The notes: generated by a model from the sequence alone, not told the origin. 64,000 nucleotides of DNA from Myxococcales bacterium (GCA_016720595.1 JADKKI010000002.1:62001-126000), one strand, 5' to 3'; numbered from the stretch's first letter, positions 20,653 through 30,700 are shown. Made by a program: numbers and translations.

Positions 20653-20683
20653 CGATGGGGCGCTTCGGCGCCCCGTCGCCGTT
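20653..20683 (+). terminator. intrinsic terminator after pyrophosphatase gene
   Basis: Hairpin GGGGCGC-TTCG-GCGCCCC, extended by ATG/CGT pairing with one wobble, and capped by a stable UUCG tetraloop, followed by GCCGTTT. It lies 20 bases after the stop codon. Confidence 0.75.
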
Positions 20684-20693
20684 TCGGGGGCTG

Positions 20694-20810
20694 CTAGAGG
20701 AACAGCGCGTCGAACGCGCCGCGCAGTCCCGCCAGCGCACCGATCGTCATCAACGCGACCGTCGCGATCGCTCGCGCCCGGAAGCCCATCCCACAGGTTG
20801 CGTGCCTCAT
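20694..20810 (-). CDS. 38-residue single-span membrane peptide
   Basis: Micro-ORF encoding a basic N-terminus (MRHATCGMGFRARA) and one hydrophobic helix (IATVALMTIGALAGL). Its ATG has AGAGG five to eight bases upstream, located within the last codons of the preceding micro-ORF. It is the third of three same-strand overlapping or abutting frames after a pseudopilin-like gene. No family recognised; could be a small membrane subunit or spurious. Confidence 0.4.
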   Translation of the reverse strand: MRHATCGMGFRARAIATVALMTIGALAGLRGAFDALFL

Positions 20811-20815
20811 GACCG

Positions 20816-20974
20816 CTACCTCTCGGTTCGTTCGCTGGTGAGATGCCCCGAGCTGCCGCGCGGTTGCGCGAGGGCGGCGGGGACGGCGATCGCGATCCCG
20901 GCGAGCAGCAGGTAGATCACGGTGACGCGGCGCAGGTGACCCCGACCGACGTGGAGCAGGCCCGCGGGGGTCAC
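20816..20974 (-). CDS. 52-residue single-span membrane peptide
   Basis: Micro-ORF starting at a GTG that overlaps the stop of the pseudopilin-like gene (GTGA), a typical coupling arrangement. It contains a basic stretch then a hydrophobic helix (VTVIYLLLAGIAIAVPAALA) ending in ALA before a polar tail, so it might instead be a cleaved secreted peptide. No similarity recognised. Support rests on the overlap and on the ribosome-binding site for the next frame lying at its end. Confidence 0.35.
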   Translation of the reverse strand: MTPAGLLHVGRGHLRRVTVIYLLLAGIAIAVPAALAQPRGSSGHLTSERTER

Positions 20975-21423
20975 CTGTCGCTCCCGATGTCATCGGTGGT
21001 GCCGTGCGTGCGATCAGGGCCGGCGGAGCGCGCCCACAGCAGGCCGCCGCGGGTGCAGCCGGTCTGGAACGGGAGACCCCACGGATCGACCTCGACACCC
21101 TCGCCGACGTAGCTCGCCAGCTCGGCGACGGTGTCCGGGCACGTACGATCGGGGTGGTCCGCGGCCCAGCGCGGGAAGGCGACGCGCGCGAAGTCGTTCG
21201 CGAGCGTGCGTGCGAGCACGAGATCGCGGGTCTGGCTCGCGAGCTCGGCGCGGAGCTCGCGGGTGCGCGCGGCGGTGCGGCGGGTGTCGACCAGGTTGAC
21301 GATCGCGACGGCGAGGAGGATGCCCGCGAACCCCGTGAGCATGCCGCCGGCGAGATACCTGCCGGTGCGGACGCTCGGGGGGCCGACATGCTGACGGAGT
21401 GCTGGGTGCATGAGCGTGGTCAT
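20971..21423 (-). CDS. pseudopilin-like (GspG-type) membrane protein
   Basis: Protein of about 150 residues with one N-terminal membrane helix (GGMLTGFAGILLAVAIVNLV), a charged helix (RRTAARTRELRAELASQ) and a C-terminal domain resembling type II secretion major pseudopilins: EVDPWGLPFQTGC followed by SAGPDRTHGTTDDIGSD, the calcium-loop region of GspG. It lacks a classical prepilin peptidase site (G before F/M then E at +5), so it may not be processed as a pilin. The start is uncertain: ATG (MTTLMHP) is used here; a TTG two codons upstream and an ATG four codons downstream are alternatives. Two micro-ORFs follow with overlap. It is divergent from hutU across about 130 bases. Confidence 0.6.
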   Translation of the reverse strand: MTTLMHPALRQHVGPPSVRTGRYLAGGMLTGFAGILLAVAIVNLVDTRRTAARTRELRAELASQTRDLVLARTLANDFARVAFPRWAADHPDRTCPDTVAELASYVGEGVEVDPWGLPFQTGCTRGGLLWARSAGPDRTHGTTDDIGSDR

Positions 21424-21551
21424 CAGCAACCCGCGGACCAGGCCCGAATCCGCGCCAAGTCCGCGATGGCTGGCGCACCGCAGGACATCGCGACACGCGG
21501 GCGTGATCGCCGCCCTGCCAATCCGGCACCGCGTTCGTGCTAAGGACGCCT

Positions 21552-23189
21552 ATGCCCGAGACGATCCGAGCCCCGCGCGGAACCACGCTGTCGTGCAAGG
21601 GGTGGCAGCAGGAGGCCGCGCTGCGGATGCTGATGAACAACCTCGATCCCGATGTCGCCGAGCGACCGGAGGATCTGGTGGTCTACGGCGGGACGGGCAA
21701 GGCCGCGCGCAGCTGGGAGGACTTCCACGTGATCGTCCGCGAGCTGCGGCGACTCGAGAACAACGAGACCTTGCTCGTGCAATCGGGGCGCGCGGTCGGC
21801 GTGTTCAAGACGCACGAGGAGGCGCCACGCGTGCTGATCGCGAACTCGAACCTGGTCGGCAAGTGGGCGACCTGGGAGCACTTCCGCGAGCTCGAGAAGC
21901 GGGGCCTGATGATGTACGGCCAGATGACGGCTGGCTCGTGGATCTACATCGGCTCGCAGGGGATCGTGCAGGGGACGTTCGAGACGTTCGCGGCAGCGGC
22001 CAAGGTCCACTACGGCGCCAACGCGGATCTGACCGGGCGCTTCGTGCTCTCGGGCGGGCTTGGTGGGATGGGCGGGGCGCAGCCGCTCGCCGCCACGATG
22101 GCGGGCGCGGTGTTCCTCGGCATCGAGATCGATCCCACGCGCGTGCAGCGCCGGCTCGAGACCCGCTACCTCGACGAGCTGGCGCCGGATCTCGAGACCG
22201 CCTTGCGCCGGGTCGAGGAGTGCAAGGCGGCGCGTCAGCCGCGCTCGATCGCGCTGATCGGGAACGCGGCGGACGTCTACGCGGAGCTGGCGCGGCGCGG
22301 CGTGACGCCGGACCTGGTCACCGATCAGACGTCGGCCCACGATCCGCTCGTCGGGTACATCCCGCAGGGGCTGACGCTCGCCGAGGCGGCCGAGCTCCGC
22401 CAGCGGGATCCCGAGGACTACGTGCGGAGGTCGCGCGCCTCGATGGCCGTGCAGGTCCGGGCGATGCTGGCGATGCAGCGCGCTGGCTCGCACGTGTTCG
22501 ACTACGGCAACAACCTGCGCGCCCAGGCGGAGATCGCGGGCGTCGAGGATGCGTTCGCGTTCCCGGGCTTCGTGCCCGCGTACATTCGCCCGCTGTTCTG
22601 CGAGGGCAAGGGCCCGTTCCGCTGGGCGGCGCTGTCGGGCGATCCGGACGACATCCGCGTCACCGACGAGGCGGTGCTCGACGAGATCAAGGACGATCCG
22701 ATGCTCCATCGCTGGATGAAGCTCGCGAGGGAGAAGATCGCGTTCCAGGGCCTCCCGGCGCGGATCTGCTGGCTCGGCTACGGACAGCGCCACCGCGTGG
22801 GCCTGCGGTTCAACGAGCTGGTGCGGACGGGCAAGGTCAAGGCACCGATCGTGATCGGTCGCGACCATCTGGACTGCGGCTCGGTGGCCTCGCCCAACCG
22901 CGAGACCGAGGCGATGAAGGACGGCACCGATGCGGTCGCCGACTGGGCGATCCTGAACGCGTTGCTGAACACGGCGAGCGGCGCCACCTGGGTGTCGTTC
23001 CACCACGGCGGCGGCGTGGGCATCGGCTACTCGCTCCACGCGGGGCAGGTGATCGTGGCGGACGGCACCGAGCGTGCCGCGCGCTGTCTCGAGCGCGTGC
23101 TGACCTGCGATCCGGGGATGGGCGTGATCCGGCATGCCGACGCCGGCTACGACGAGGCGATCCAGGCGGCCGAGGAGCGGGCGTGGTGA
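21552..23189 (+). CDS. hutU: urocanate hydratase
   Basis: Cytosolic enzyme of 545 residues that converts urocanate to 4-imidazolone-5-propionate with tightly bound NAD, the second step of histidine degradation. Family signatures are [34 protein letters not shown] (NAD-binding Gly-rich loop), [17 protein letters not shown], the active-site Cys region near [19 protein letters not shown], and [17 protein letters not shown]. Length is normal for the family. The ATG start has AAGGA six bases upstream. It is followed after 19 bases by a 74-residue gene and then hutI, so histidine catabolism genes are co-directional here. Confidence 0.95.
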   Translation: MPETIRAPRGTTLSCKGWQQEAALRMLMNNLDPDVAERPEDLVVYGGTGKAARSWEDFHVIVRELRRLENNETLLVQSGRAVGVFKTHEEAPRVLIANSNLVGKWATWEHFRELEKRGLMMYGQMTAGSWIYIGSQGIVQGTFETFAAAAKVHYGANADLTGRFVLSGGLGGMGGAQPLAATMAGAVFLGIEIDPTRVQRRLETRYLDELAPDLETALRRVEECKAARQPRSIALIGNAADVYAELARRGVTPDLVTDQTSAHDPLVGYIPQGLTLAEAAELRQRDPEDYVRRSRASMAVQVRAMLAMQRAGSHVFDYGNNLRAQAEIAGVEDAFAFPGFVPAYIRPLFCEGKGPFRWAALSGDPDDIRVTDEAVLDEIKDDPMLHRWMKLAREKIAFQGLPARICWLGYGQRHRVGLRFNELVRTGKVKAPIVIGRDHLDCGSVASPNRETEAMKDGTDAVADWAILNALLNTASGATWVSFHHGGGVGIGYSLHAGQVIVADGTERAARCLERVLTCDPGMGVIRHADAGYDEAIQAAEERAW

Positions 23190-23208
23190 TCCCGCGCCGC
23201 CGCAAGGA

Positions 23209-23433
23209 ATGAGTCCCGTCGATGGGCGAGGGAAGCTCGCCGAGGAGCCGTTCGACGTTCAGGTCACCCGCGACAAGGTGCTGATCCACTTCCGCGGGCG
23301 GTTGGTCCGGACGCTCACGGGCGCCGACGCGGAGGAGATCCGGGTCGCGGTCGCCTCGGGCGATGTCGCGGCGGTCCAGCTCCTGGTCGCGCGCAAGACG
23401 GGGAACTTCAAGCGTGGCAACGAGCGCCGTTGA
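23209..23433 (+). CDS. hypothetical 74-residue protein between hutU and hutI
   Basis: Small soluble protein starting MSPVDGRGKLAEE, with a short beta hairpin (VQVTRDKVLIHFRGRLVRTL) and a helix (GADAEEIRVAVASGDVAAVQLLVARKTG) and a basic tail (FKRGNERR). Composition and codon use match neighbouring genes. AAGGA lies almost directly against the ATG, which is tight for a ribosome-binding site. No family recognised. Its position within a hut gene run suggests co-expression but proves no function. Confidence 0.6.
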   Translation: MSPVDGRGKLAEEPFDVQVTRDKVLIHFRGRLVRTLTGADAEEIRVAVASGDVAAVQLLVARKTGNFKRGNERR

Positions 23434-23479
23434 TCGGGTCTTCCGCCGCCGGCGCTCGGCGACGTAAGCTGCGGCTCGC

Positions 23480-24709
23480 GTGAACGCTGACCTGGTGATC
23501 CGGAACGCCCGCGTGCTGACCTGCGATCCCGCGCGCGTCGGCCTGGGCATGGTGGATCGCGGGGCGATCGCGATCCGCGGCGGCGAGGTCGCGTGGGTCG
23601 GGCCCGACGCCGATCGGCCCGGCGCGACCCGGGTGGTGGATGCGGGCGGCCGGCTCGTCACGCCGGGCCTCGTCGACTGCCATACGCATGCGATCTTCGC
23701 CGGCGATCGCGCGAACGAGTTCGCGATGCGCGCCGCAGGCAGGAGCTATCTCGAGATCGCCGCGGCGGGCGGTGGCATCGGCGCCACGCTCGGGCCGACC
23801 CGGGCGGCCTCCGACGAGGCGCTGGTCGCGATGTTGCGGGGGCGGCTCGATGCCGCGCTCGCCGCGGGCACCACCACGATCGAGATCAAGAGCGGCTACG
23901 ACCTGACCCTGGCCGGCGAGCAACGACTCCTGCGCTGCATCGCCGCGGCAGGGCAGCGGCCGGCGCCCCGCTGCGTGCCGACCCTGCTCGCGCACCTGGT
24001 GCCACCGGAGCGCGTGGCGGATCGCGGCGCGTTCGTGCTCGAGGTCTGCGACCAGCTGATCCCACGGGTCGCCGCCGACGAGCTCGCGACCTCGGTCGAC
24101 GTGTACTGCGACGAAGGTGCGTTCACGCTCGCCGAGGCGCGCGCGATCCTCGGCGCGGCCAAGGCGGCGGGGCTCGCCGTGCGCGGGCACGTGGGGCAGT
24201 TCGCGGATCTCGGGGCCGCCGAGCTGCTCGCGGATCTCGGCGCGCTCTCGGCGGATCACCTGGAGCAGGTCTCGGACGGCGCGATCGCGCGGCTGGCCGT
24301 CGCGGGCGTGGTGGCGGTGATGCTCCCCGGGGCGTGCGTGCAGCTCCGCCTCCCCGTGCCGCCGGTCGGCAAGCTCCGCGCGGCGGGCGTACCGATGGCG
24401 ATCGCCAGTGATCTCAACCCGGGCTCGAGCTACTGCGAGGAGCTCCCGCTCCAGATGTGGCTCGCCACCACCCACTACGGCATGACGGTCGAGGAGGCGT
24501 GGCTCGGGGTCACCCGGCACGCGGCGAAGGCCCTCGGGATGCCTCGCGTCGGCACCCTCGAGACAGGTGCGCACGCGGACCTGATCCTCTGGGGATGTGA
24601 GGATCCCGCGACCGTCCCCTATCGCTACGGCGCGGCGACCTCGTTGATCGAGGCCGTGTATGTCGGCGGGATCGCGCGGCATGCCACGCCTCGACCGGTC
24701 GAGACTTGA
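23480..24709 (+). CDS. hutI: imidazolonepropionase
   Basis: Zinc/iron amidohydrolase of 409 residues that opens the imidazolone ring to N-formimino-L-glutamate, third step of histidine catabolism. The GTG start gives MNADLVIRNARVL. Metal-binding CHTHAIFAGDR, substrate-binding GRSYLEIAAAGGGI, the Lys/Tyr of EIKSGYDL, VRGHVGQF, SADHLEQVSD and the catalytic Asp in ASDLNPGSSY are all present in order. Length is typical. It follows hutU and a small gene on the same strand; no hutG/hutF-type enzyme for the next step lies in the window. Confidence 0.95.
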   Translation: MNADLVIRNARVLTCDPARVGLGMVDRGAIAIRGGEVAWVGPDADRPGATRVVDAGGRLVTPGLVDCHTHAIFAGDRANEFAMRAAGRSYLEIAAAGGGIGATLGPTRAASDEALVAMLRGRLDAALAAGTTTIEIKSGYDLTLAGEQRLLRCIAAAGQRPAPRCVPTLLAHLVPPERVADRGAFVLEVCDQLIPRVAADELATSVDVYCDEGAFTLAEARAILGAAKAAGLAVRGHVGQFADLGAAELLADLGALSADHLEQVSDGAIARLAVAGVVAVMLPGACVQLRLPVPPVGKLRAAGVPMAIASDLNPGSSYCEELPLQMWLATTHYGMTVEEAWLGVTRHAAKALGMPRVGTLETGAHADLILWGCEDPATVPYRYGAATSLIEAVYVGGIARHATPRPVET

Positions 24710-24737
24710 CATACTAGCAATGTGATATCACTTTGCT
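24706..24737 (+). promoter_or_regulatory. promoter with 22-bp palindromic operator upstream of SPFH-Arc pair
   Basis: A perfect TTGACA (-35) is followed five bases later by an inverted repeat with half-sites AGCAATGTGAT and ATCACTTTGCT (24716-24737; 20 of 22 positions symmetric, centre GATATC). The palindrome covers the spacer and -10 region, as expected for a repressor site. It is strikingly AT-rich against this genome. A GGAGG ribosome-binding site follows at 24751. The Arc-type protein encoded two genes down is the natural candidate to bind here; that is inference. Confidence 0.6.
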
Positions 24738-24761
24738 GTCAGACCCTCCAGGAGGATGCTG

Positions 24762-25637
24762 ATGGCGATGAAGGAGCGTGATGCGATCTCGATGTCGGGC
24801 TGGCTCGCCCTGCTGCTCGGGCTTGGCTGCCTGGGTGGCGCGATCTACCCCCTGACCATGATCCGGCAGCACCCGCTGGATCCGGCCATGTACATCCTCG
24901 CCGCGGCTGCGATCTTCATCACCGGCATCATCCTCCTCGCGGGGTGCCTCGTGATCGGCCCCAACGAGAGCCGGGTGCTGACGTTCTTCGGCCGGTACAC
25001 CGGCAGCGTCAAGACCTCGGGCCTGCGCTGGGTCAATCCGTTCACCTCCAAGCGCGAGGTCTCGTTGCGTGCGCGCAACTTCGAGAGCGCGAAGATCAAG
25101 GTCAATGACATCGACGGAAACCCGATCGAGATCGGGGCCGTGATCGTGTGGCGCGTCGTCGATACGGCGCAGGCGATGTTCGACGTCGAGAGCTTCGGCG
25201 CGTACGTCCAGATCCAGGCCGAGTCCGCGGTGCGCAACCTCGCGATGCACCATCCCTACGACTCCCATGACGAGAACAAGGTCAGTCTGCGTGGGCACTC
25301 CGAGGTGGTGGCGGAGTTGCTCCGCCAGGAGGTCGACAAGCGGATCCGCGCGGCGGGTTGCGAGGTGGTCGACGCGCGGATCGCGCACCTCGCGTATGCG
25401 CCCGAGATCGCGCAGGCGATGCTCCAGCGCCAGCAGGCCGGCGCGATCATCGCCGCGCGGACGCTGATCGTCGAGGGCGCGGTCTCGATGGTCGAGATGG
25501 CGCTCGAGCAGCTCGCGAAGCGCGGGATCGTCGAGCTCGACACCGAGCGCAAGGCCGCGATGGTCTCGAACCTCCTGGTCGTGTTGTGCGGTGAACGCTC
25601 GACCCAACCGGTCGTCAACGCCGGCTCGCTCTACTGA
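24762..25637 (+). CDS. SPFH/Band 7 (prohibitin-stomatin-like) membrane protein
   Basis: Membrane protein of 291 residues. Two N-terminal helices ([20 protein letters not shown] and [20 protein letters not shown]) precede an SPFH domain beginning [20 protein letters not shown]. Typical SPFH features follow: [39 protein letters not shown] and a C-terminal helical part ([19 protein letters not shown]). Such proteins form oligomeric membrane scaffolds. Several ATGs cluster at the start; the one six bases after GGAGG is used. A ribbon-helix-helix protein gene follows after six bases, and a strong palindromic promoter lies upstream. It sits between hutI and hutH but has no known role in histidine use. 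Confidence 0.88.
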   Translation: MAMKERDAISMSGWLALLLGLGCLGGAIYPLTMIRQHPLDPAMYILAAAAIFITGIILLAGCLVIGPNESRVLTFFGRYTGSVKTSGLRWVNPFTSKREVSLRARNFESAKIKVNDIDGNPIEIGAVIVWRVVDTAQAMFDVESFGAYVQIQAESAVRNLAMHHPYDSHDENKVSLRGHSEVVAELLRQEVDKRIRAAGCEVVDARIAHLAYAPEIAQAMLQRQQAGAIIAARTLIVEGAVSMVEMALEQLAKRGIVELDTERKAAMVSNLLVVLCGERSTQPVVNAGSLY

Positions 25638-25643
25638 GGCAAT

Positions 25644-25814
25644 GTGGCCGAGCGCAAGCCGTTCCTCCTGCGCATGGATCCCACGGTGCTGGAGGCGCTC
25701 CAGAAGTGGGCGGCGGACGATCTACGCTCGCTGAACGCGCAGATCGAGTTCGTGCTGCGCGACGCACTCGCGCGAGCCGGCAAAATGCCGGGTGCCAAAA
25801 AACAGCGCGGGTGA
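25644..25814 (+). CDS. Arc-family ribbon-helix-helix DNA-binding protein
   Basis: Complete 56-residue protein too short for many gene finders: GTG start, then KPFLLRMDPTVLEALQKWAA, helix DDLRSLNAQIEFVLRDALA and a basic tail (KMPGAKKQRG). The beta-strand KPFLLRM followed by two helices with SLNAQIE is the Arc repressor fold; such proteins bind palindromic operators as dimers. It starts six bases after the SPFH gene, so the two are one operon. The palindrome at 24716-24737 is a likely autoregulatory target. The DNA at its end repeats the hairpin sequence found at 13250. Confidence 0.82.
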   Translation: MAERKPFLLRMDPTVLEALQKWAADDLRSLNAQIEFVLRDALARAGKMPGAKKQRG

Positions 25815-25872
25815 CCGATCCCGTCGTCATTTCCCGGTCCGGATGGCGGGGAGGGCCGTATAGGCTAGGCCC

Positions 25873-26151
25873 ATGAGCACGAAGGACGACCGTGCGACCC
25901 GCGAGTTCGATCGTGATCAGCTCGCGAAGCTGGCGAGAGAGACCCGCGGCGAAGCCGCCGCGCCCGCTGTCCCGCAGGACGAGACGCCGTCCTCACCGCG
26001 GACCGCAACGGTCGACGATCCGATGACCATGGCGCTCCTCGCCGAGGTCGCCCGCAACTCGCGCACGCGGGACTTCGATCCTGCGGATGAAGAGATCACG
26101 GCAGAGCGCGAGCCCGAACCGATCGTCCATCCGAACCTGAAGCGGCGCTGA
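25873..26151 (+). CDS. hypothetical acidic 92-residue protein
   Basis: Small hydrophilic protein, MSTKDDRATREFDRDQLAKL at the N-terminus, then low-complexity Ala/Pro/Glu sequence with one amphipathic helix (PMTMALLAEVARNSRTRDF) and an acidic tail ending HPNLKRR. No membrane segment or signal. Predicted mostly disordered. Codon use fits a real gene. Family not recognised. Its stop is one base from the convergent stop of hutH. Confidence 0.6.
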   Translation: MSTKDDRATREFDRDQLAKLARETRGEAAAPAVPQDETPSSPRTATVDDPMTMALLAEVARNSRTRDFDPADEEITAEREPEPIVHPNLKRR

Positions 26152-26152
26152 C

Positions 26153-27682
26153 TCAGGCCAGACTGGCGAGCAGCGACCCGTCGTCGATCATCGCGCGGAC
26201 CGCGACGATGTCGGGCGACAGCGGACGATCCACCATCATCGCCGGGACCTTGGCGCGGATCACCGCGTGCACGGCCTCGAGAGGAGCGGTGGTGCGCAAC
26301 GGGCGGCGGAGATCCATGCCCTGCGCAGCGCACAGCAGCTCGATCGCGAGCACGGTCCGCACGTGGTCGTGGATCATCGCGAGCTTGAGCGCGGCGGTCG
26401 CGCCCATCGAGACGTGATCCTCGCGGCCTGCGCTCGACGGGATCGAGTCCACCGAGGCCGGATGCGCGAGCACCTTGTTCTCGGAGACCAGGGCGGCGGC
26501 GCTGACCTGCGCGATCATGAAACCCGAGTTGAGGCCGGAGTCCGGGGCGAGGAACGGGGGCAGCCCACTCGACAGGTGCGGATTGACCAGCTGCTCGATC
26601 CGACGCTCCGAGATGTTGGCGAGCTCGGCGACGGCGATCGCCGCGGCATCGAGAGCGATCGCGACGGGCTGTCCGTGAAAGTTGCCGCCGCTGATCATCT
26701 CGTCGCCTTCGGGGCCGTCCACGAACACGAGCGGGTTGTCTGTGGAGCTGGCCGCCTCGCGCTCGAGCACGGTGCGCGCGAATGCGAGCATGTCCCGGCT
26801 CGCGCCATGGACCTGAGGCATGCAGCGCAGCGAGTACGGATCCTGGACCTTGCCGCAGTCCTTGTGAGACTCGGCGATCTCCGAGCCCGCGAGCAGGTGA
26901 CGGAGCACCGCGCCCACGGCGATCTGTCCCGGATGCGGGCGCGCGGCGACCACGCGCTCGTCGAACGCGCGGGCGGTTCCTTTGAGCGCCTCGAGCGAGA
27001 GCGCCCCGGCGACGTCCGCGATCCGGCAGGTCTCCTCGGCGTCGAGGACCGCGAGGCCGCCAACGGCGGTCATGTGCTGCGTGCCGTTCAGGAGCGTCAG
27101 GCCTTCCTTGGCCTCGAGTACCAGCGGCGGGATGTTCGCGCGAGCGAGCGCGTCGGCGGCCGGCATCGTCTGACCCTGGTACTCCGCATCGCCTTCCCCG
27201 ATCATGCCGAGCGCGAGGTGCGCCAGCGGCGCGAGGTCACCCGAAGCGCCGACCGAGCCGCGCGCAGGGATCACGGGGTGGACTCCGGCGCTGAGGAGCT
27301 CGCACAGCCGCTCGCAGCACAGGGTGCGCGCACCGCTGCGCCCCGTGGACAGCACGGCGGCGCGGAGCAGCATCATCGCGCGCACTGCCTCGCGAGGAAG
27401 GGGCTGACCGACGCCCGCGGCGTGTGAGCGCACGAGGTTCTGCTGCAGCCGCGCGACCTGATCGGCCGAGATCCGGACCTCGGCCAGGGCGCCGAACCCG
27501 GTGTTGACCCCGTAGACGGCCGGGGAGGCATCCCCTCCGGCCACCACGGCGTCGACCACCTGGCGGGCACGGTCCATCCCGGCTCGCGCCCGGGTGCCGA
27601 TCTCCACCCGGCGACCTCCCCGGGCGACCTGGGCGAGGACTTCGAGGGTCAGGATGTCATCACCGAGCCGAAAGGGCTGCAC
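26153..27682 (-). CDS. hutH: histidine ammonia-lyase
   Basis: Enzyme of 509 residues that deaminates histidine to urocanate, the entry step of histidine degradation. The MIO electrophile is formed autocatalytically from Ala-Ser-Gly in GSVGASGDLAPLAH; other signatures are YGVNTGFGALAEV, LLNGTQHMTAV, QDPYSLRCMPQVHG, SSTDNPL and SAGREDHVSMGA. Length is standard. A GTG start (VQPFRLGDD) is chosen since sequence upstream in frame is Arg/Cys-rich and unrelated. It lies on the opposite strand from hutU-hutI, separated by the SPFH, Arc and 92-residue genes, so it has its own promoter, placed within 60 bases of the divergent TPR gene. Confidence 0.95.
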   Translation of the reverse strand: MQPFRLGDDILTLEVLAQVARGGRRVEIGTRARAGMDRARQVVDAVVAGGDASPAVYGVNTGFGALAEVRISADQVARLQQNLVRSHAAGVGQPLPREAVRAMMLLRAAVLSTGRSGARTLCCERLCELLSAGVHPVIPARGSVGASGDLAPLAHLALGMIGEGDAEYQGQTMPAADALARANIPPLVLEAKEGLTLLNGTQHMTAVGGLAVLDAEETCRIADVAGALSLEALKGTARAFDERVVAARPHPGQIAVGAVLRHLLAGSEIAESHKDCGKVQDPYSLRCMPQVHGASRDMLAFARTVLEREAASSTDNPLVFVDGPEGDEMISGGNFHGQPVAIALDAAAIAVAELANISERRIEQLVNPHLSSGLPPFLAPDSGLNSGFMIAQVSAAALVSENKVLAHPASVDSIPSSAGREDHVSMGATAALKLAMIHDHVRTVLAIELLCAAQGMDLRRPLRTTAPLEAVHAVIRAKVPAMMVDRPLSPDIVAVRAMIDDGSLLASLA

Positions 27683-27739
27683 GGGGGATGATGTATGCGC
27701 GCCAGCAGGTCGGACGCAAGGTCCAGCGCGCGATCGTAA

Positions 27740-30700
27740 ATGCTCGGAATGACGGTGCGCTGCGTTGACACCCCACGTCCTGTCTGGCGATCCTTGTGGC
27801 GCTTGGGCACCCCACCCGAAGACGAGCCGGGCGCAGAGGGCAGCGCGCCGGAGCCGGCCGTTCACGCGCCGTCTGCTCCCTCACAGGATCGTGTCGCCTC
27901 TCTCGCGTCGCGCATCGACGCGATGATGGACGATGACGACAACGGCGAGGTCGCGGTCACCACGGGCGAGATCTCCGTGGACCTCGCCGACATGGTGGAA
28001 GAGGAGCCGACGCGGAAGCCGCCACCGCCGGCCGCGCGTCCCGTGCCGGCGCTCCCGCCACCACCGATCCCGAACCGGCCGATCGTCGCGATCCCACCGC
28101 GCCCGCCCGGGGCAGCGATGCGCGTCCCGCCGCTCTCTGGCAAGCCGCCCGGACCACCGTCGATGCCGCGCGCGAGCGCACCGATGGCGATCCCGGTACC
28201 GCCTGCGGCCGTCGCGATCCCACTGCCAACGATCGCCGTCCCGTCATCCAAGGACCCAAGCGACGCCGATCAGGCGCAGGCCTCGGATGCGCCGGCCGCC
28301 GAGCCCCGCGCGCGCCGCGCCTCGACGGCCCCGCCGCCAACCCCGCACGCCAAGGGGAGCGAGGACTATCTGACCGCTGGCGCCGATCTCGCGGCGCTCG
28401 CCGACGGCGCCGGCGTCGAGGTCGGCACGGCAACGCCGAACATCGTGATCGATCAGCCCCTCGAGGCGAGCCTCGAGTCTCCGACGGTCATCGATCGCGC
28501 GCTCGAGGAGATCGGGGACGCCGGCAGCGAGAAGCGCGCGGAGACCGTCGCCCGCGATCTCGAGCAGACCACCGAGTCGGCCGCCGCTGCCTACCTCGCC
28601 TACGAGCTCGGCGAGCTGTACGAGCGCCGGCTCGCCGACGAGGCCCGCGCCGTGAAGGCCTACGGGCGCGCCCTCACGCTGGATCCCGCGCTGCGACCGA
28701 ACCTGTGGGCGATCCGCCGCGTGTTCTATCGCCGCGGGCTGTGGCCGAACCTCGCCAAGCTGATCGGCGCCGAGGTCGAGTTTGCCCGCGATGATCTCGA
28801 GCGCGCGGATCTGCTCCTCGAGAAGGCCCGCGTGCTCGGCCAGCACATGAACGATGCGGCCGAGGCCCGCGTGGCACTCGAGGAGGCCGTCCGGATCGCG
28901 CCGCAGCATCAGGGCGCCTTGCTCGAGCTCGAGCGCATCCTCGCGCGGGCAGGGGACGCCGGCGCGCTGCTCGACGTGTGGGAGCGGCTGGCCGAGGCCG
29001 TCGAGCATCCCGCGCGCAAGATCACGTACTGGCTCGAGGTCGGTCGGATGGCCGGTGCGAGCGAATACAGTCGTGCGCAAGCGGCGTTCGAGCAGGCCGC
29101 GGCGCTCGCCGCCAGCGCCTCCGACGCCGGAGCGGCGGAGCGCGTCGCGCGCGAGCGGCTGCGCGTCGCCGAGGAGAACGGCACGCCCGCGGATGTGGCC
29201 GCCGCGATCGAAGCGCTCGCGGCGTTCCTCCTGACGAGCTTTGGGTTGGCGGGCCCCGGCGCCGAGCCCGGCCTCACACCCGAGCATGCCCCCGATCGCG
29301 CGACCTCGCTGCGGCGCGAGCTCGTCGCACTACGTCGCCGGCAGGCCCAGCTCGCACGGACCGATGCGCCCGACAAGGCGTGGGATGTGCTTCAGCAGGC
29401 GATCGCGCTCGCCCCCGGTGAGCCGCTGGTGCTCAACGATCTGACCGAGCTCGCCGAGGAGCTCGGGCGGTACGAGGATCTCGCCGAGCTCGTGCAGAGC
29501 TGGCAGGCCGTCGAGGGGGATCCCGGGCGCGCGATGGTGCTCTCGATCCGTCGCGCCGATGCGCTCCTGCGTGGCGGTCAGCGCGACCAGGCGCGCGCGC
29601 TGCTCGCCTCGCTCGAGGCCACCGCGCCCGGCTTCATCGTCCTGACCTCGGCGGCGGAGCGTGATGCGCTCGGCCGCGGCGATTCCCAGGAGCTCGCGCA
29701 GGAGCTCGCGAGGACCTATCTGACTGCCGCACAGGCGGCACAGCTCGGCACCTGGCTTGGACCGGGCCAGACCCCGAGCCCGGATCCCGGCGCCGCGGCG
29801 GCGCTGTATCTTCAGGCGGCAGAGCTCCTCGCGTACGAGGTGGGTGGCGCCGAAGCCTTCGAGGAGGCGCGCTCCGCCCTGGGCAAGGCGCTCGAGGCCG
29901 TGCCCGAGCACCCGATCGTACTCGAGGCGCTGACCGAGCTGGATGACACCACCGGCAACGTCGCGATCGCGCTCGTGCGTCTGCGCGAGACCGCATCCAA
30001 GGTCGATGGGGATGCGCGTCGCGCGCTGCTCGAGCGTGCGATCCGCCTCGCGCGCAGTCACGGTGACCTCGAAGGCGTGCTCGAGATCGAGCGCGAGCTC
30101 TCCGCGCTGGCGCCGGCGGATCTCGCCCTGCGCTGGCGCATGGAATCGACGCTCGCCCAGCTCGGGCGCGACGACGATCGTGCGCAGCTGCTGGCGGATC
30201 TCGCATCGGTCGAGCCCGACGCCACGCGGCGCGGCACCGCACTCCTGTCCGCGGCGCGCCTCCGCGAGCGTGGCGGAGCCGTCGAGGCGGCGACCGATCT
30301 CTATCGCCAGGTGCTGAGCCTGTGGCCCGAGGATGCATTCGCGCGCGAGTCGCTGATCGATCTGCTCCGCGCGCAGGAGCGCTGGGCCGAGCTGGTCACG
30401 GAGCGTCGCGCGGAGGCGCGCGTGCTGCCCGATGGCCCGGCGGCTCGACGTGCGCTCCGCGAGGCAGCGTGGGTGCTCGAGATCCGGCTCGGGGATGTCG
30501 CGTCCGCCGCAGTGGTCTACGAGGAGTGGCTCCAGCGCAGCGACAACGATCGCACCGCGCTCGAAGGCGCAGCCCGCGCGCGCGCTCAGTTCGGGGATCG
30601 CAACGGTGAGGTCACCGCACGCAAGGCGATCGCGGAGCTCGATCCGGGCGCCGAGGCACAGTGGCTCCTCGGGCGCGCGCTCGAGCGAGCAGGGCAGTTC

